From assembly GCF_031085375.1 (NCBI RefSeq), contig NZ_JAVCWF010000001.1, positions 1,736,001 through 1,800,000 on the forward strand: DNA of 64,000 nucleotides, in the 5' to 3' direction. Source of the stretch: Lactiplantibacillus brownii (GTDB lineage: Bacteria; Bacillota; Bacilli; Lactobacillales; Lactobacillaceae). The translations under genes were made by a program, and so were the position numbers. Position 1 is the first letter of the stretch. Each line of letters opens with the position of its first letter. Of this stretch, positions 25,161 through 36,374 are shown piece after piece. Under the pieces are notes generated by a model. It ran no database searches. It had not been told where the DNA came from and saw only the letters and a program-made list of their open reading frames with translations.

Positions 25161-25290
25161 ATCAACTTTATTAAAATAGTTCATCCATTGTCCGTCTCCG
25201 TGAACCAGCACGTTTGCTGTGAGGCAGACCTGCAGCCAAAGACCGGTCTGCAGGGCAAACGAGCTAGTCCACTCCGGCGTTAGATAGCAA
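25161..25290. repeat. Intergenic hairpin repeat element, copy 1
   Basis: Nested imperfect inverted repeats: outer TAGCTATC / GATAGC, middle arm 25196-25217 against 25255-25277 (about 18 of 22 paired), inner GCAGACC (25224-25230) / GGTCTGC (25245-25251). Bases 25187-25215 match the minus strand of 33386-33414 at 28 of 29 positions, so this is one copy of a repeat family. It may act as an RNA structure or be a small non-autonomous element. Confidence 0.65.
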
Positions 25291-25484
25291 TTTAACACGT
25301 GAACATCAATTAAACCAGTATCAACGAAGGCTCGATTAATATTAGGGTTGCTGATTAATGCAGGGCGGACTGGAGGATACTCAGTTGTAGAATCTCGCTT
25401 TTCTGGTGAATTTTCCAGCTTAAAGAAAGCACGTTATCAGTCCAGACCGACCTGAACGGCAAGCTAAACGGATACTCAATCGAC
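25291..25484. other. Non-coding tail of the accessory region
   Basis: No supported gene. Around 25426-25470 the order AGCACGTT...TCAG...GACC...ACGG resembles the other half of the hairpin element at 33359-33417, so this may be a second, diverged part of the same repeat family. A small CTGG/CCAG hairpin lies near 25402-25417. Confidence 0.4.
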
Positions 25485-25513
25485 TAAAAAAGCCTGGCTC
25501 ATCGCCTAGGCTT
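25485..25513 (-). terminator. Intrinsic terminator of ktrB-ktrA
   Basis: Stem AAGCC-GGC / GCC-GGCTT around TCATC (25490-25513), followed by TTTTTTAG on the minus strand, 8 bases after the ktrA stop. Confidence 0.8.
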
Positions 25514-25520
25514 GCAGACC

Positions 25521-26183
25521 TTACTTTTTCAAGGCTTCATCTAAGCCCTCGACCCCTTTGATGGGACCAACGACCGTCAAAACATCATGTAGTGCCATCA
25601 TATCCGTAGGTTCCGGGGAAACATTGATCTTACCATTATGCTTAATCGCAATCACCGTTAACCCAAACCGTTCACGCAAATTCAACGCAATGAGATTTTG
25701 ATCCACAAAGGTCGGATCCGTAATCTCGATTGCCGCCAAGGTGTATTCATCACTCAGATCAATAAAGCTCAAAATATGATTTGAGAGCAACTTGCGGACA
25801 ATACTGTGCCCCATATCACGCTCAGGGAAAATAACTTGATCTGCGCCGACCCGCTCAAGCACCCGTCCTTGATCACTCGTTTCAGCCTTCGCAATCACCT
25901 TCTTGGCACCCTGCTCTTTACTTAGCATCGTGGTCAAGATACTGGCTTCCATATTGTTCCCAATACCAATGATGACATAATCAAAGGTATCGATATTCAG
26001 CTCCCGCAGAACGGCTTCGTCACGCGTATCGGCAATTAACGTTTGCGTCGCCACTTCCATTAATTCGTTAACTGGCTCCTCATTAATATCCACTGCCAAA
26101 ACGTCTTGATGAGCGTCCACCAAAGTACGAACGACCGATTGACCAAAGCGTCCTAATCCAAATACTGCAAAACTCTTTTTCAT
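25521..26183 (-). CDS. ktrA: Ktr potassium uptake regulatory subunit (RCK domains)
   Basis: Cytoplasmic octameric ring that gates KtrB. RCK_N (about 1-125) has the nucleotide-binding VFGLGRFGQSVVRTL and acidic D30-type end AVDIN; RCK_C (about 135-220) is the domain that in Firmicutes binds c-di-AMP. The 220-residue length is standard. Lies 14 bases after ktrB on the same strand. Confidence 0.95.
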   Translation of the reverse strand: MKKSFAVFGLGRFGQSVVRTLVDAHQDVLAVDINEEPVNELMEVATQTLIADTRDEAVLRELNIDTFDYVIIGIGNNMEASILTTMLSKEQGAKKVIAKAETSDQGRVLERVGADQVIFPERDMGHSIVRKLLSNHILSFIDLSDEYTLAAIEITDPTFVDQNLIALNLRERFGLTVIAIKHNGKINVSPEPTDMMALHDVLTVVGPIKGVEGLDEALKK

Positions 26184-26197
26184 TATTTTCTGACTCC

Positions 26198-27550
26198 TTA
26201 ACCAATCAAGATATTTTCAGCCGGGTAGCGAATCAAATTGACCTTCGCTTGTCGTTTTGAAAGGGCATATAGCGATGTGAAAATCCCGACTCGTCCAATA
26301 AACATCAGTAACATGATGATCAATTTCCCGACGACCGTTAAATGTGGGGTTAGTCCTAAACTCAACCCGACCGTCCCAAACGCCGATAAGACTTCGAAAA
26401 CCACGTATTCCAAACCAAAACCATGCGGAATTTTTTCCGTTTGGGTGAGAATTAAAGTCGCCACTGAAATCACAATACTTGCTAGGAAAACCAGCAATAG
26501 TGCGCGACTAATATTGGCTTGGCTAAAACGACGATGACTAAATTCAACATCTTGCTTACCGCGCAATTGGGCAATACTTTGGAACATCAGGACGCCGAAC
26601 GTCGTGGTTTTGATCCCACCAGCCGTTGAACCAGGCGTCCCACCAACAAACATGAGCACCATAATGATAAATAAACTCCCGGCTTGCAGTTTACCTGTCG
26701 GCATTGTGATCAAGCCCGCGGTTCGTGGCGTCACACTTAAAAAGAGCGTATTAATGGTGCGATTAAACCAAGAAGTCCCGGTCGGTAATAATTTTAAATC
26801 ACGTTCAGTAATCAATAATAAAATAAAACCAAGCACAAACAGACTAATAGTTGTCAATAAAGTTAATTTTGAGTTCAATGATAACCGTTTACGCTCGTGA
26901 AAAAGAAGGAGATCACGCCAGACCAAGAACCCCAGCCCACCAGCAATTACTAGGATCATCGTCACGATCAAGACATAAGAGTCACTACGAAAATCCATTA
27001 AGCTATTGCCAAAGACATCAAAACCAGCGTTACAAAATGACATCACCGCATGGTAAAGCGACACATATAGCCCATGACGCCAGCCGAAACGCGGCACAAA
27101 ATCAACCGCCAACAGACCGAGTCCACCTAATTGAAACAGTAACGATAGGCCAACGACATAGCGCATGACACTTTTCGTATCACTCAAATTTTCAAGATTT
27201 AATGACTCTTTGACCATCAATTGCGTGGATAACCCAATGTTACGGCGCATAATATTGAACAATAAGACCGCAAACGTCATGTAACCCAGCGCACCAACTT
27301 CTGACAAGCCTAAAATGACCACTTGACCAAATGTCGACCAGTGTGTCGCGGTATTGACGACCGTCAGTCCAGTGATACAAGTTGCGGACGCCGCGGTGAA
27401 TAACACGTTGATAAACGAACTGTGGGTCCCGACTGGTGTCGCAATCGGTAAACTTAATAAGGCCGTGCCAATGACAATTAAAATCACAAACCCGGCGACC
27501 ATCTTTTTAGATAATGTATCAAAAAATTTAAACTGCTTTAATCTCTGCAT
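26198..27550 (-). CDS. ktrB: Ktr potassium transporter, membrane subunit
   Basis: K+/Na+-dependent K+ channel-like transporter of the SKT superfamily with four M1-P-M2 repeats. The four selectivity-filter glycines are visible in CITGLTVVNT, FCNAGFDVFGN, TPRTAGLITM and FGTVGLSLGLT, and the gate-loop region of M2 in the third repeat (GGTPGSTAGGIKTTT) is present. 450 residues, eight-plus membrane helices. ATG 27550 follows GGGAG. First gene of the ktrB-ktrA operon. Confidence 0.95.
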   Translation of the reverse strand: MQRLKQFKFFDTLSKKMVAGFVILIVIGTALLSLPIATPVGTHSSFINVLFTAASATCITGLTVVNTATHWSTFGQVVILGLSEVGALGYMTFAVLLFNIMRRNIGLSTQLMVKESLNLENLSDTKSVMRYVVGLSLLFQLGGLGLLAVDFVPRFGWRHGLYVSLYHAVMSFCNAGFDVFGNSLMDFRSDSYVLIVTMILVIAGGLGFLVWRDLLLFHERKRLSLNSKLTLLTTISLFVLGFILLLITERDLKLLPTGTSWFNRTINTLFLSVTPRTAGLITMPTGKLQAGSLFIIMVLMFVGGTPGSTAGGIKTTTFGVLMFQSIAQLRGKQDVEFSHRRFSQANISRALLLVFLASIVISVATLILTQTEKIPHGFGLEYVVFEVLSAFGTVGLSLGLTPHLTVVGKLIIMLLMFIGRVGIFTSLYALSKRQAKVNLIRYPAENILIG

Positions 27551-27642
27551 AAACTCCCAGTCCCAAATTTCGTCTTTCCTTTTAGCTTAAGCAACCCCCA
27601 GCTGAAAAGCAAGCCTGATTTGCGTTTTCACCGCTTTCAGGC

Positions 27643-27683
27643 ACAAAAAAGCCACTGGTATTCAGACTCGAATAACCAGTGGC
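27643..27683 (-). terminator. Intrinsic terminator of mnmA
   Basis: Stem GCCACTGGT-ATTC / GAAT-ACCAGTGGC (27651-27683) with one bulge, followed by six T on the minus strand. Confidence 0.9.
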
Positions 27684-27700
27684 ATTATTAAGTTAACTCA

Positions 27701-29283
<1,583 letters not shown>

Positions 29284-29298
29284 GCTGAACCCCTCCTC

Positions 29299-30450
29299 TT
29301 ATTTTTTTAATAGTCGGTTGACTGTTTTAGTTAAAACGGTCACGAATTGATCCAAATCTTCTTTAGTTGTGTAACGGCCAAAACTCAAACGAATGGACTC
29401 GTTGATTCGAGGTGAGTCTTCGCCAAACATGGCAATCAAGACGTGTGACGGTTCCAAACTCCCCGCTGTACAAGCAGAGCCACCAGAAACAGCCACACCG
29501 CCCAAGTCCAAATTAGTCTGCAAAGTATAGGTTGAAATCCCCTTGATCCACAAGTTCAACACATGTTGGAGATTATTTTCACCTAGCTGCCCATTGACTT
29601 CAAAGTCCACGCCATTCGCCGTAAGCTGTGCCACAATATATGCCTTAAAATCATGATATTTGGCTTGACGATGTGCCTTTTCCTCAGACGTCAATTCTTT
29701 GACGGCAGTCGCAAAACCAGCGATGGCTGGCACATTTTCGGTCCCCGCGCGGCGTTTATCTTCTTGCTCGCCACCCTTAATCAGGCTTGGAAAGTTAATG
29801 CCATTCCGTTTGTAGAGAAAACCGATGAATTTGGGACCATTAATTTTGTGCGCAGAAGTTGACAACATGTCAATATGGTCGCGCTCAACGTCAATATCCA
29901 AAAGACCATAGGCTTGCACGGCATCCGTATGGAACCAAGCTTGATGATCCTTCAGGATTTCACCGATCTCATGGATTGGCATGTGGGAACCCACTTCATT
30001 GTTTCCCATCATAATTGAAACGAGAATAGTATCGGGACGTAAAGCCGCTTTAAAATCGGCTAAACTAATATCCCCATGCTCATCGACCGGCAAATAAGTC
30101 ACTTCAAAGCCTTGCTTTTCCAAAAAGGCCAATGGCTTCAAAATCGCTTGATGTTCCACCGCAGTCGTAATAATATGCTTGCCCAACTTTTGTCGCGCAT
30201 AAGCCGTCTGCATGATCGCGGTATTGTCGCCTTCCGTTCCACCACTCGTAAAAATGATATCATCATCGGGCGCATTGATACTTGCTGCAATGGTATGCCG
30301 ACTGTCATCCAGTACTTCACGTGCGGCACGACCAAAGGCATGCGTACTGGAAGCATTACCGAACGTGTTCGTCATTCTTGTCATCATTTCAGTTACTACA
30401 GACTCAGCCATTGGCGTGGTCGCAGCATTATCTAGGTACACTTGCTTCAT
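29299..30450 (-). CDS. Cysteine desulfurase (NifS/IscS family)
   Basis: PLP enzyme that takes sulfur from cysteine as a protein persulfide. N-terminal YLDNAATTP, PLP contacts in TSGGTEGDN, HTDAVQAYG, the Schiff-base lysine in STSAHKINGPKFIGF (about residue 205), and the persulfide cysteine in SGGSACTAGSLEPSH (about 325). 383 residues; no partner scaffold gene next to it. With DUF1831 and mnmA downstream it most likely feeds tRNA thiolation. ATG 30450 follows AAGGAAG. Confidence 0.95.
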   Translation of the reverse strand: MKQVYLDNAATTPMAESVVTEMMTRMTNTFGNASSTHAFGRAAREVLDDSRHTIAASINAPDDDIIFTSGGTEGDNTAIMQTAYARQKLGKHIITTAVEHQAILKPLAFLEKQGFEVTYLPVDEHGDISLADFKAALRPDTILVSIMMGNNEVGSHMPIHEIGEILKDHQAWFHTDAVQAYGLLDIDVERDHIDMLSTSAHKINGPKFIGFLYKRNGINFPSLIKGGEQEDKRRAGTENVPAIAGFATAVKELTSEEKAHRQAKYHDFKAYIVAQLTANGVDFEVNGQLGENNLQHVLNLWIKGISTYTLQTNLDLGGVAVSGGSACTAGSLEPSHVLIAMFGEDSPRINESIRLSFGRYTTKEDLDQFVTVLTKTVNRLLKK

Positions 30451-30472
30451 TAAAAATACTTCCTTCTAATAA

Positions 30473-31168
30473 TTACTTGTTCTGTGCTTGGAATAGGGCC
30501 AACAACATCGCGGCAGATTGTTTCCCAGCTGACAAAATGAATTCATCAAAACTGACGCCAGCCTCTTCATCACCCACATCAGACATCGCCCGAATCACGA
30601 CATACGGGGTATTGAACTGATGACAAGCTTGACCAATCGCAGCCCCTTCCATTTCACTCGAAAGTGCTTTGGGAAAATGGGCTAAAATTTTATCCGTCGC
30701 AGCTTTGCCGGCAATAAATTGGTCTCCAGACACAATCAGGCCAGTTTTAGCCTGTAAACCCGTCGCAGCGGCCGCACTAACGATTTGTTTGACCCAGTTG
30801 GCATCCGTTTCATAATACAATGGTTGCTGTGGCAGTTGCCCATACTCATAGCCAAAGGCCGTGGCATCAACATCATGATAAGCGGTAGCTGTCGCAACAA
30901 CGACGTCACCGACCGCTAAGCCTTGGCCAATCCCACCAGCAGAACCAGAATTGATCACAACATCGACGTCAAAATTGGTAATCATTAACGCCGTCGTCAA
31001 ACCTGCCTGGACTTTACCAATCCCAGATTGGACCAAAACGACCTCTTGATTGTCGATGGTGCCATCGTAAAAGGTGATGTCTTTGATGGGAACCACTTTT
31101 TCGCCTTGTAGCGCGTCACGTAATGTTTTAAGTTCTTCTGCCATTGCACAAATAATGCCAAATTTCAT
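30473..31168 (-). CDS. mtnN: 5'-methylthioadenosine/S-adenosylhomocysteine nucleosidase
   Basis: Cleaves MTA and SAH to adenine and thioribose sugars; SAH cleavage is the Pfs step of the activated methyl cycle and of AI-2 production. Starts MKFGIICAMAEEL with the catalytic Glu region, has VQSGIGKVQAG, NSGSAGGIGQG, the specificity phrase SSEMEGAAIGQACH and the catalytic Asp in RAMSDVGDE. 231 residues. It lies between the small membrane protein gene and nifS in a tight operon. Confidence 0.95.
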   Translation of the reverse strand: MKFGIICAMAEELKTLRDALQGEKVVPIKDITFYDGTIDNQEVVLVQSGIGKVQAGLTTALMITNFDVDVVINSGSAGGIGQGLAVGDVVVATATAYHDVDATAFGYEYGQLPQQPLYYETDANWVKQIVSAAAATGLQAKTGLIVSGDQFIAGKAATDKILAHFPKALSSEMEGAAIGQACHQFNTPYVVIRAMSDVGDEEAGVSFDEFILSAGKQSAAMLLALFQAQNK

Positions 31169-31186
31169 TGCTTAAATCCTACTTTC

Positions 31187-31450
31187 CTATGGGGTTAAAA
31201 ATAATATTAAAAAGACGATAACAATCGCCAAAACTAAGCCTAAAATGACCCAGTTTAGCTTGCGTCCCAACCGTTTTGATTTTTCATCTTCAAGTGTCCG
31301 CGCCGTTTGAGCCGCGTAGGCACGTCGAGAGGACTCACTGCTTGAGTCCTCCTCTGGTTCATCAGATTGTGGCTCATCGGCAGGGGCCGACTCCGGCTGG
31401 GATTGTTGTTGTCGATATTGTTGACGAGTCATTCGATCATCATCAGCCAT
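31187..31450 (-). CDS. Small tail-anchored protein, unknown function
   Basis: 87 residues: a Gln/Ser/Asp/Glu-rich, probably disordered half (to about residue 45), a Arg/Lys segment, and a C-terminal membrane helix (about 66-85, WVILGLVLAIVIVFLILFL). No known domain. ATG 31450 lies inside the last codons of nudF (8-base overlap) behind AGGGGTG, so it is translationally coupled to it and shares the operon with mtnN and nifS. Confidence 0.75.
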   Translation of the reverse strand: MADDDRMTRQQYRQQQSQPESAPADEPQSDEPEEDSSSESSRRAYAAQTARTLEDEKSKRLGRKLNWVILGLVLAIVIVFLILFLTP

Positions 31451-32003
31451 GGGACGTCACCCCTAACTCCGGATGACTTTGCCAATACCACACGGCCATG
31501 ACCGTTTTAGCATCCACTAACTCGCCGGCTTTGACTTGGGCGAGTGCCGTGGACAAGGCCACTTTTTTCAACCTTAATAATTCATCGGGGTCTTGTGGCA
31601 GCTCATGAGCGACGGCATGTAACCCGGTGGCAACGTACAGGGTCATGTATTCATCCGTAAAGCCCGGTGACGTATAAAAACTGGCAACAGCTTCCAAATG
31701 ATCTGCCACTAGCCGCGTTTCTTCATTTAACTCGCGGACCGCAGCAGCAGTTGCCGTTTCGCCAGCTTCAACCTTACCAGCGGGGATCTCTAAAGTCACC
31801 CCGTTCGTTGCTGAACGCCACTGCTTAACGAGTAACATTTCTCGCTCTGGTGTCACCATTAAAACCGCGACTGCGGGTTGATGATGCACAATTTCACGAA
31901 TAGCGTGGCTTTGATCTGGTAATGTCACTTGTTGCCGTTCTACTTGCACCAGCCCGCCATCAAAAACCGTTTTACGCGTTTGCACTTTTTCTTCAAAATC
32001 CAT
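31443..32003 (-). CDS. nudF: ADP-ribose pyrophosphatase (Nudix hydrolase)
   Basis: 186-residue Nudix enzyme of the ADPRase type: EIVHHQPAVAVLMV, QWRSATNG, the preceding EIPAGK phrase and Nudix box GKVEAGETATAAAVRELNEE. The Gly normally following the second EE-x is Arg (EETRL), a mild deviation outside the metal-binding glutamates. The Pro-Gly-Phe motif SPGFTDEYM that marks ADP-ribose/flavin enzymes is present. ATG 32003 is 8-10 bases after GAGGAGG; the longer upstream frame is rejected. First gene of the operon to nifS. Confidence 0.9.
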   Translation of the reverse strand: MDFEEKVQTRKTVFDGGLVQVERQQVTLPDQSHAIREIVHHQPAVAVLMVTPEREMLLVKQWRSATNGVTLEIPAGKVEAGETATAAAVRELNEETRLVADHLEAVASFYTSPGFTDEYMTLYVATGLHAVAHELPQDPDELLRLKKVALSTALAQVKAGELVDAKTVMAVWYWQSHPELGVTSHG

Positions 32004-32038
32004 GGCAAACAACCTCCTCGTTACCTGCTTTCTCAATA

Positions 32039-32067
32039 AGGATACCGATTTTTAAGCTTGATTGCAA
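32039..32067 (-). promoter_or_regulatory. Promoter of the nudF-mtnN-nifS operon
   Basis: TTGCAA (32062-32067), 17-base spacer, TATCCT (32039-32044). The -35 sits within the palindrome GATTGCAATC. Confidence 0.55.
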
Positions 32068-32180
32068 TTTTCGGTCGATTAATTTAGAGATTCTTTAGTG
32101 ACAATCGGCCGATCACCCTTCACTTCACAACTGAGTCGTAACCAGCACCCTATCCAGATCAACTCAGGCCACAACTAACG

Positions 32181-32217
32181 AAAAAGCGCCGAGCAGTCAG
32201 TTTCACCACTCAGCGCT
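32181..32217 (-). terminator. Intrinsic terminator of dapF
   Basis: Imperfect stem AAGCGCTGAGTG / ACTGCTCGGCGCTT with T run TTTTTC on the minus strand, starting 8 bases after the dapF stop. Confidence 0.75.
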
Positions 32218-32224
32218 TGTCAAA

Positions 32225-33223
32225 TTAAGCAGTTTTTAACGTTTCAACAAAACTTTCATAGGCGGTTTGTTCACCAGTGACCGTTACTGTGGCCTGCGTG
32301 AAATCGGCTGCCAAAGCATCGTCCAATGGTAAACTAACGATTTTAACAAAGGTGGCATTACCAATCAATTCCATCCAGTATTCTTCGTCAGCCCCTTGAT
32401 GGACCACTGTTTTGACCATGCCACCAGGATTAGTCACATGGATTTCTTGATTGAAGTCCGTACTTTCTTGATGTAATAACACATACATCAAGGAGGAAGC
32501 AGACATGGCGGTCCCACAAGCATTGGTGAAGCCCACACCACGTTCAAACGTCCGGACAAAGATCGAATTTTTACCCAAAACTTCGACGAAGCTGACGTTC
32601 ACACCGTCTGGGAAAATTGAATTCTTGCCGTCGTTCAGCCATTCACCAATACGACCCAATTCAGGTCCAACTAATGTCGCATGATCAACAAAGCTAATCA
32701 AGTGCGGATTAGGAACTGAAACTGCAGAGAATTTCAGTTCATTTGAAAGTGCTGGGATTGGTTCATTGATGATTGTTTGGGCATCATGGTTCGCATGCAT
32801 CCCCAACGTTTTAGCCTCAAATGAAACCGGTGAGATTTCAACACTATAAGCGGGCACATTTTTCGCAAAGTCAGCGACCGCTTGAACTTTTAAGTCGGCA
32901 TACATCGTTTCGACCCGGAAGTTATCCGTATCATTTTGGGTGCCTAAATAACGGGCAACGGTTCGTAACCCATTACCACACATGCTTGCTTCAGTGCCGT
33001 CTGCGTTAATGACCCGCATCCGCCCTAAAACGTGAGCATGTTCAGACTTATCAACGACTAATACGCCGTCAGCCCCTTCGTATAAGCCCGCTCCATCGCG
33101 CTTACAAATATTAATTGCCAACTGCTTTAAGCCCTTATCCGTAAGCGGCTCTGGAAATTGCGTTTGGTCCAATAAATAAAAATCATTACCGGAACCATGC
33201 ACCTTGATCATTTTCACTGCCAT
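32225..33223 (-). CDS. dapF: Diaminopimelate epimerase
   Basis: PLP-independent racemase converting LL-DAP to meso-DAP for lysine and DAP-type peptidoglycan. Starts MAVKMIKVHGSGNDFYLLDQ; the two catalytic cysteines are in ASMCGNGLR (about residue 83) and TNACGTAMSASS (about 236). At 332 residues it is about 50 longer than the usual 275, with extra sequence spread through both halves and at the C-terminus. ATG 33223 is 6 bases after AGG; an ATG two codons earlier abuts that site. Consistent with a meso-DAP wall in this organism. Confidence 0.95.
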   Translation of the reverse strand: MAVKMIKVHGSGNDFYLLDQTQFPEPLTDKGLKQLAINICKRDGAGLYEGADGVLVVDKSEHAHVLGRMRVINADGTEASMCGNGLRTVARYLGTQNDTDNFRVETMYADLKVQAVADFAKNVPAYSVEISPVSFEAKTLGMHANHDAQTIINEPIPALSNELKFSAVSVPNPHLISFVDHATLVGPELGRIGEWLNDGKNSIFPDGVNVSFVEVLGKNSIFVRTFERGVGFTNACGTAMSASSLMYVLLHQESTDFNQEIHVTNPGGMVKTVVHQGADEEYWMELIGNATFVKIVSLPLDDALAADFTQATVTVTGEQTAYESFVETLKTA

Positions 33224-33267
33224 CAGCATCCTATCTATTTAATAAACTCGGTTTTAGTTACTTCACT

Positions 33268-33296
33268 ATCATACTGACTTTTTAACAATATTTCAA
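33268..33296 (-). promoter_or_regulatory. Promoter of dapF
   Basis: TTGAAA (33291-33296), 17-base spacer, TATGAT (33268-33273). Start site near 33261, about 38 bases before the start codon. Confidence 0.6.
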
Positions 33297-33358
33297 TTCC
33301 GAAGAACCAAAAACTTAATGAAACTAATGTGGTGTCACCATCCTATTTGTAAGTCATT

Positions 33359-33417
33359 GGTTAATTGTCCGTTCCAGTTGGTCTGAAACGTGCTGGTCCA
33401 CGGAGACGGACAATTAA
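33359..33417. repeat. Intergenic hairpin repeat element, copy 2
   Basis: Perfect 12-bp arms TTAATTGTCCGT (33361-33372) / ACGGACAATTAA (33406-33417), with an inner CCAG/CTGG pairing. The minus strand of 33386-33414 matches 25187-25215 at 28 of 29 positions. It lies between the ileS terminator and the dapF promoter. Confidence 0.65.
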
Positions 33418-33429
33418 TGCCATATTTTA

Positions 33430-33472
33430 ATAAAAACGGGCTAACCAACAGTTGCCTGTCAGTTAACCCGTT
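33430..33472 (-). terminator. Intrinsic terminator of ileS
   Basis: Stem AACGGGTTAAC / GTTAGCCCGTT (33435-33472) with a mismatch, then TTTTATT on the minus strand, 16 bases after the ileS stop. Confidence 0.85.
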
Positions 33473-33487
33473 CTATCAAGTGTTTAA

Positions 33488-36286
33488 TTAAGCTTCCAAA
33501 CCAGTTGTCACTGATTCAGGATAGTTCGTCCGAACGATTTCGGCACAACGCGCACAAAGCATTGGATAAGCTTCATCGCTACCGACATCAGTCTTCGTCA
33601 TCCGACAACGTGAACAAACTTCACCAGCCGCATGGCTCACTTTGATGGCTGCATGGTCACCAAAAGTCTCGGCATCACTTGGCGCCGCCGCTAAATCATG
33701 TAAGTCCAGTCCTGAGACCATCAACATTTGACGGACATCGGTGTGTAAACTGTCCAATAATGTCTTAGTTTCAGTGTCAACGTATAAGTCCAAATGAGCT
33801 TCTAAAGATTTCCCAATCAATTTGGCGTCACGAGCTTCTTCCAACGCCTTCAAAACGTTGCTCCGTAAGTCCATGAATTTTTGCCAATTAGTGTTCAATT
33901 CGGTTGCATTGGCATAGGTCTTCACCGTTGGCAATTCTGTCAATTGGGCAAATTCGCCAGCTTCTTTCAAGAATGGCCAAATTTCTTCCGTAGTATGTGG
34001 CAACATTGGCGTAAAGAGTTTTGTCAATGCGACCAAGACGTCATAGAAGACCGTTTGCATCGACCGCCGTGAATGGCTGTCTTCAGCATCGATATACATG
34101 ATATCTTTGGCAATATCCAAATAGAAATTAGATAAATCAACCGTTAAGAAGTTTAAAAGTTTCTTGTAGATGTCCAAGAAATCATAGTGATCGTAATGAT
34201 CCTTGACTTCCGCCACGAAATCATTCAAGCGGACTGCCATATACTGATCAACTGTTGCCAAGTCTTCAAAAGCGACCCGATTCTCGGCTGGATCATAATC
34301 AGTCGTATTAGCTAACATGAACCGCATGGTATTTCGGAACTTCTTGTACCCATCGGCAACTTGTTTGAAGCTTTCCATGGAGACCCGCACGTCAGAGCTC
34401 GTATCAACGGATGAGACCCATAAACGAACGATTTCAGCACCCATTTGTTTGATGACTTCTGCTGGCGCAATCGTATTACCGAGCGACTTACTCATCTTGC
34501 GGCCCTTGTTGTCCAAGGTGAAGCCTTGTGACAAGACTTGTTTGTATGGGGCATGACCAGAAACGGCCACACTCGTGATCAAACTAGAGTTGAACCAGCC
34601 ACGATATTGGTCGGAGCCTTCCAAATATAGATCAGCTGGATAGGTCAAATAAGGCCGTTCTGCCAAGACACCTTGATGTGACGAGCCTGAATCGAACCAA
34701 ACATCCATAATGTCGTTTTCTTTAGTGAAAGTGCCATTTGGTGAATGTTCACTCGTAAAGCCTGCTGGCAATAAGTCTTTGGCATCACGTTCAAACCAAA
34801 CATTTGAGCCATATTGACCCACTAAATCAGCGACATGGTTGATCGTTTCTTCAGTCATAATTGCCGTGCCATCTTCACCATAGAAAATTGGTAGTGGCAC
34901 ACCCCAGACCCGTTGCCGTGAAATGACCCAGTCACCACGATCACGAATCATATTGTGCAGCCGTTTTTGACCCCAATCAGGGAAGAATTTGACGTCATCA
35001 ATCGCGTGTAAAATTTCATCACGCATATCACCCACTGAAGCAAACCATTGTGGCGTTGCCCGGAAGATGATTGGCTTCTTCGTCCGCCAGTCAAAGGGAT
35101 AACTGTGTTCATAAGGCATGTAATCAAGCAACAAGCCGGCAGCCTTTAATTTATCTAACGCAATCTTATTGGCATCATCATAGAAGACCCCTTCAAAATC
35201 AGGCCCCGCTTCAGCAGTTAAGATTCCTTGGTTGTTTACTGGTGCAAAGACCGGCAAATCATACTTCATCCCGATGCGGTAATCATCTTCCCCATAACCA
35301 GGCGCAGTATGCACTAGCCCAGTCCCTGAGTCCAAGGTTACGAAATCACCAAGCATGGTCACTAATTTACGACTCGCATCAAATGGATGTTCACAAATGA
35401 CCCGATCTAAGTCAGCACCTTTAACGGTTTTAACGACTTTGACGTCTTCCCAACCGAAGCGCTTGGCATTTTCATCAACTAATTCTGCGGCAATGACATA
35501 GTTCCGGTCGTCACCACTATGTTGCACAACCGCGTAATCGAAACCAGCATCGATTGTGATCCCTTCAGAAGCTGGAATCGTCCAAGGGGTGGTGGTCCAA
35601 ACGACCATATAAGTGTTGTCATCTAAGACACCCTTACCGTCGATCACTTTTTCACCATAAAAGGCAGATGGTGACGTCACGTCATGATATTCTACTTCGG
35701 CTTCTGCCAAGGCAGATTCTGAAGACCATGACCAGTAGACGGGCTTCTTGCCACGATAGATCAAATGGCGTTTGGCAAAGGCCCCGAAGACCCGGATTTG
35801 AGCGGCTTCGAATTCTGGCTTCAACGTCAAATAAGGATTATCCCATTCACCGGCAACACCCAACCGCTTGAATTCGTCACGTTGACGATCGACTTGTTTC
35901 AACGCATATTCGCGACAAAGTTCCCGAAAGTCGTTAGTACTCATCTTTTTACGATCATAGCCCGCTTGTTGTAACTTTTGTTCGATTGGCAACCCATGAG
36001 TATCCCAACCGGGAACGTAAGGTGCGCGAAAGCCATTCATTGATTTATAACGGACAATAAAGTCCTTAGTAATTTTATTCAACGCATGACCCATATGGAT
36101 ATCACCATTAGCGTATGGTGGCCCATCATGCAAAATAAAGGTTGGCTTACCTTCATTTAATTTTTGACGTTGTTCATAGACTTTGTTTTCCGCCCAAACA
36201 TTTTCACGTTCGAGTTCTTTCACTGGTAAGTTACCACGCATTTTAAACTTGGTTTTACCGAGATTAAGCGTTTCTTTAACGCGCAT
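33488..36286 (-). CDS. ileS: Isoleucyl-tRNA synthetase
   Basis: Class I synthetase with editing. HIGH-type motif [10 protein letters not shown] (about 62-71), [10 protein letters not shown], the CP1 editing phrases [11 protein letters not shown] and [16 protein letters not shown] in [13 protein letters not shown] (about 595), and a C-terminal zinc ribbon with CSRC and CARC (about 890-915). 932 residues, the bacterial type with zinc ribbon. ATG 36286 follows AAGGAG. Controlled by a T-box leader just upstream; divIVA precedes it on the same strand. Confidence 0.97.
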   Translation of the reverse strand: MRVKETLNLGKTKFKMRGNLPVKELERENVWAENKVYEQRQKLNEGKPTFILHDGPPYANGDIHMGHALNKITKDFIVRYKSMNGFRAPYVPGWDTHGLPIEQKLQQAGYDRKKMSTNDFRELCREYALKQVDRQRDEFKRLGVAGEWDNPYLTLKPEFEAAQIRVFGAFAKRHLIYRGKKPVYWSWSSESALAEAEVEYHDVTSPSAFYGEKVIDGKGVLDDNTYMVVWTTTPWTIPASEGITIDAGFDYAVVQHSGDDRNYVIAAELVDENAKRFGWEDVKVVKTVKGADLDRVICEHPFDASRKLVTMLGDFVTLDSGTGLVHTAPGYGEDDYRIGMKYDLPVFAPVNNQGILTAEAGPDFEGVFYDDANKIALDKLKAAGLLLDYMPYEHSYPFDWRTKKPIIFRATPQWFASVGDMRDEILHAIDDVKFFPDWGQKRLHNMIRDRGDWVISRQRVWGVPLPIFYGEDGTAIMTEETINHVADLVGQYGSNVWFERDAKDLLPAGFTSEHSPNGTFTKENDIMDVWFDSGSSHQGVLAERPYLTYPADLYLEGSDQYRGWFNSSLITSVAVSGHAPYKQVLSQGFTLDNKGRKMSKSLGNTIAPAEVIKQMGAEIVRLWVSSVDTSSDVRVSMESFKQVADGYKKFRNTMRFMLANTTDYDPAENRVAFEDLATVDQYMAVRLNDFVAEVKDHYDHYDFLDIYKKLLNFLTVDLSNFYLDIAKDIMYIDAEDSHSRRSMQTVFYDVLVALTKLFTPMLPHTTEEIWPFLKEAGEFAQLTELPTVKTYANATELNTNWQKFMDLRSNVLKALEEARDAKLIGKSLEAHLDLYVDTETKTLLDSLHTDVRQMLMVSGLDLHDLAAAPSDAETFGDHAAIKVSHAAGEVCSRCRMTKTDVGSDEAYPMLCARCAEIVRTNYPESVTTGLEA

Positions 36287-36374
36287 TTGACCACTCCTTA
36301 ATATTTTTTGACAACTGCCGATACCTACAAATGATCATATTTTACCAAATCAATCATGAAATTTTAGATACAAA

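Noticed and set aside
26851..27168. Plus-strand frame opposite ktrB
   Set aside because: Composition rich in His/Gln/Arg with no family resemblance; shadow of the membrane protein gene.
31443..32003. Loss of function of the Nudix enzyme because of Gly-to-Arg in the Nudix box
   Set aside because: The metal-binding glutamates are intact and the Gly position varies in active family members, so it is not evidence of inactivity.
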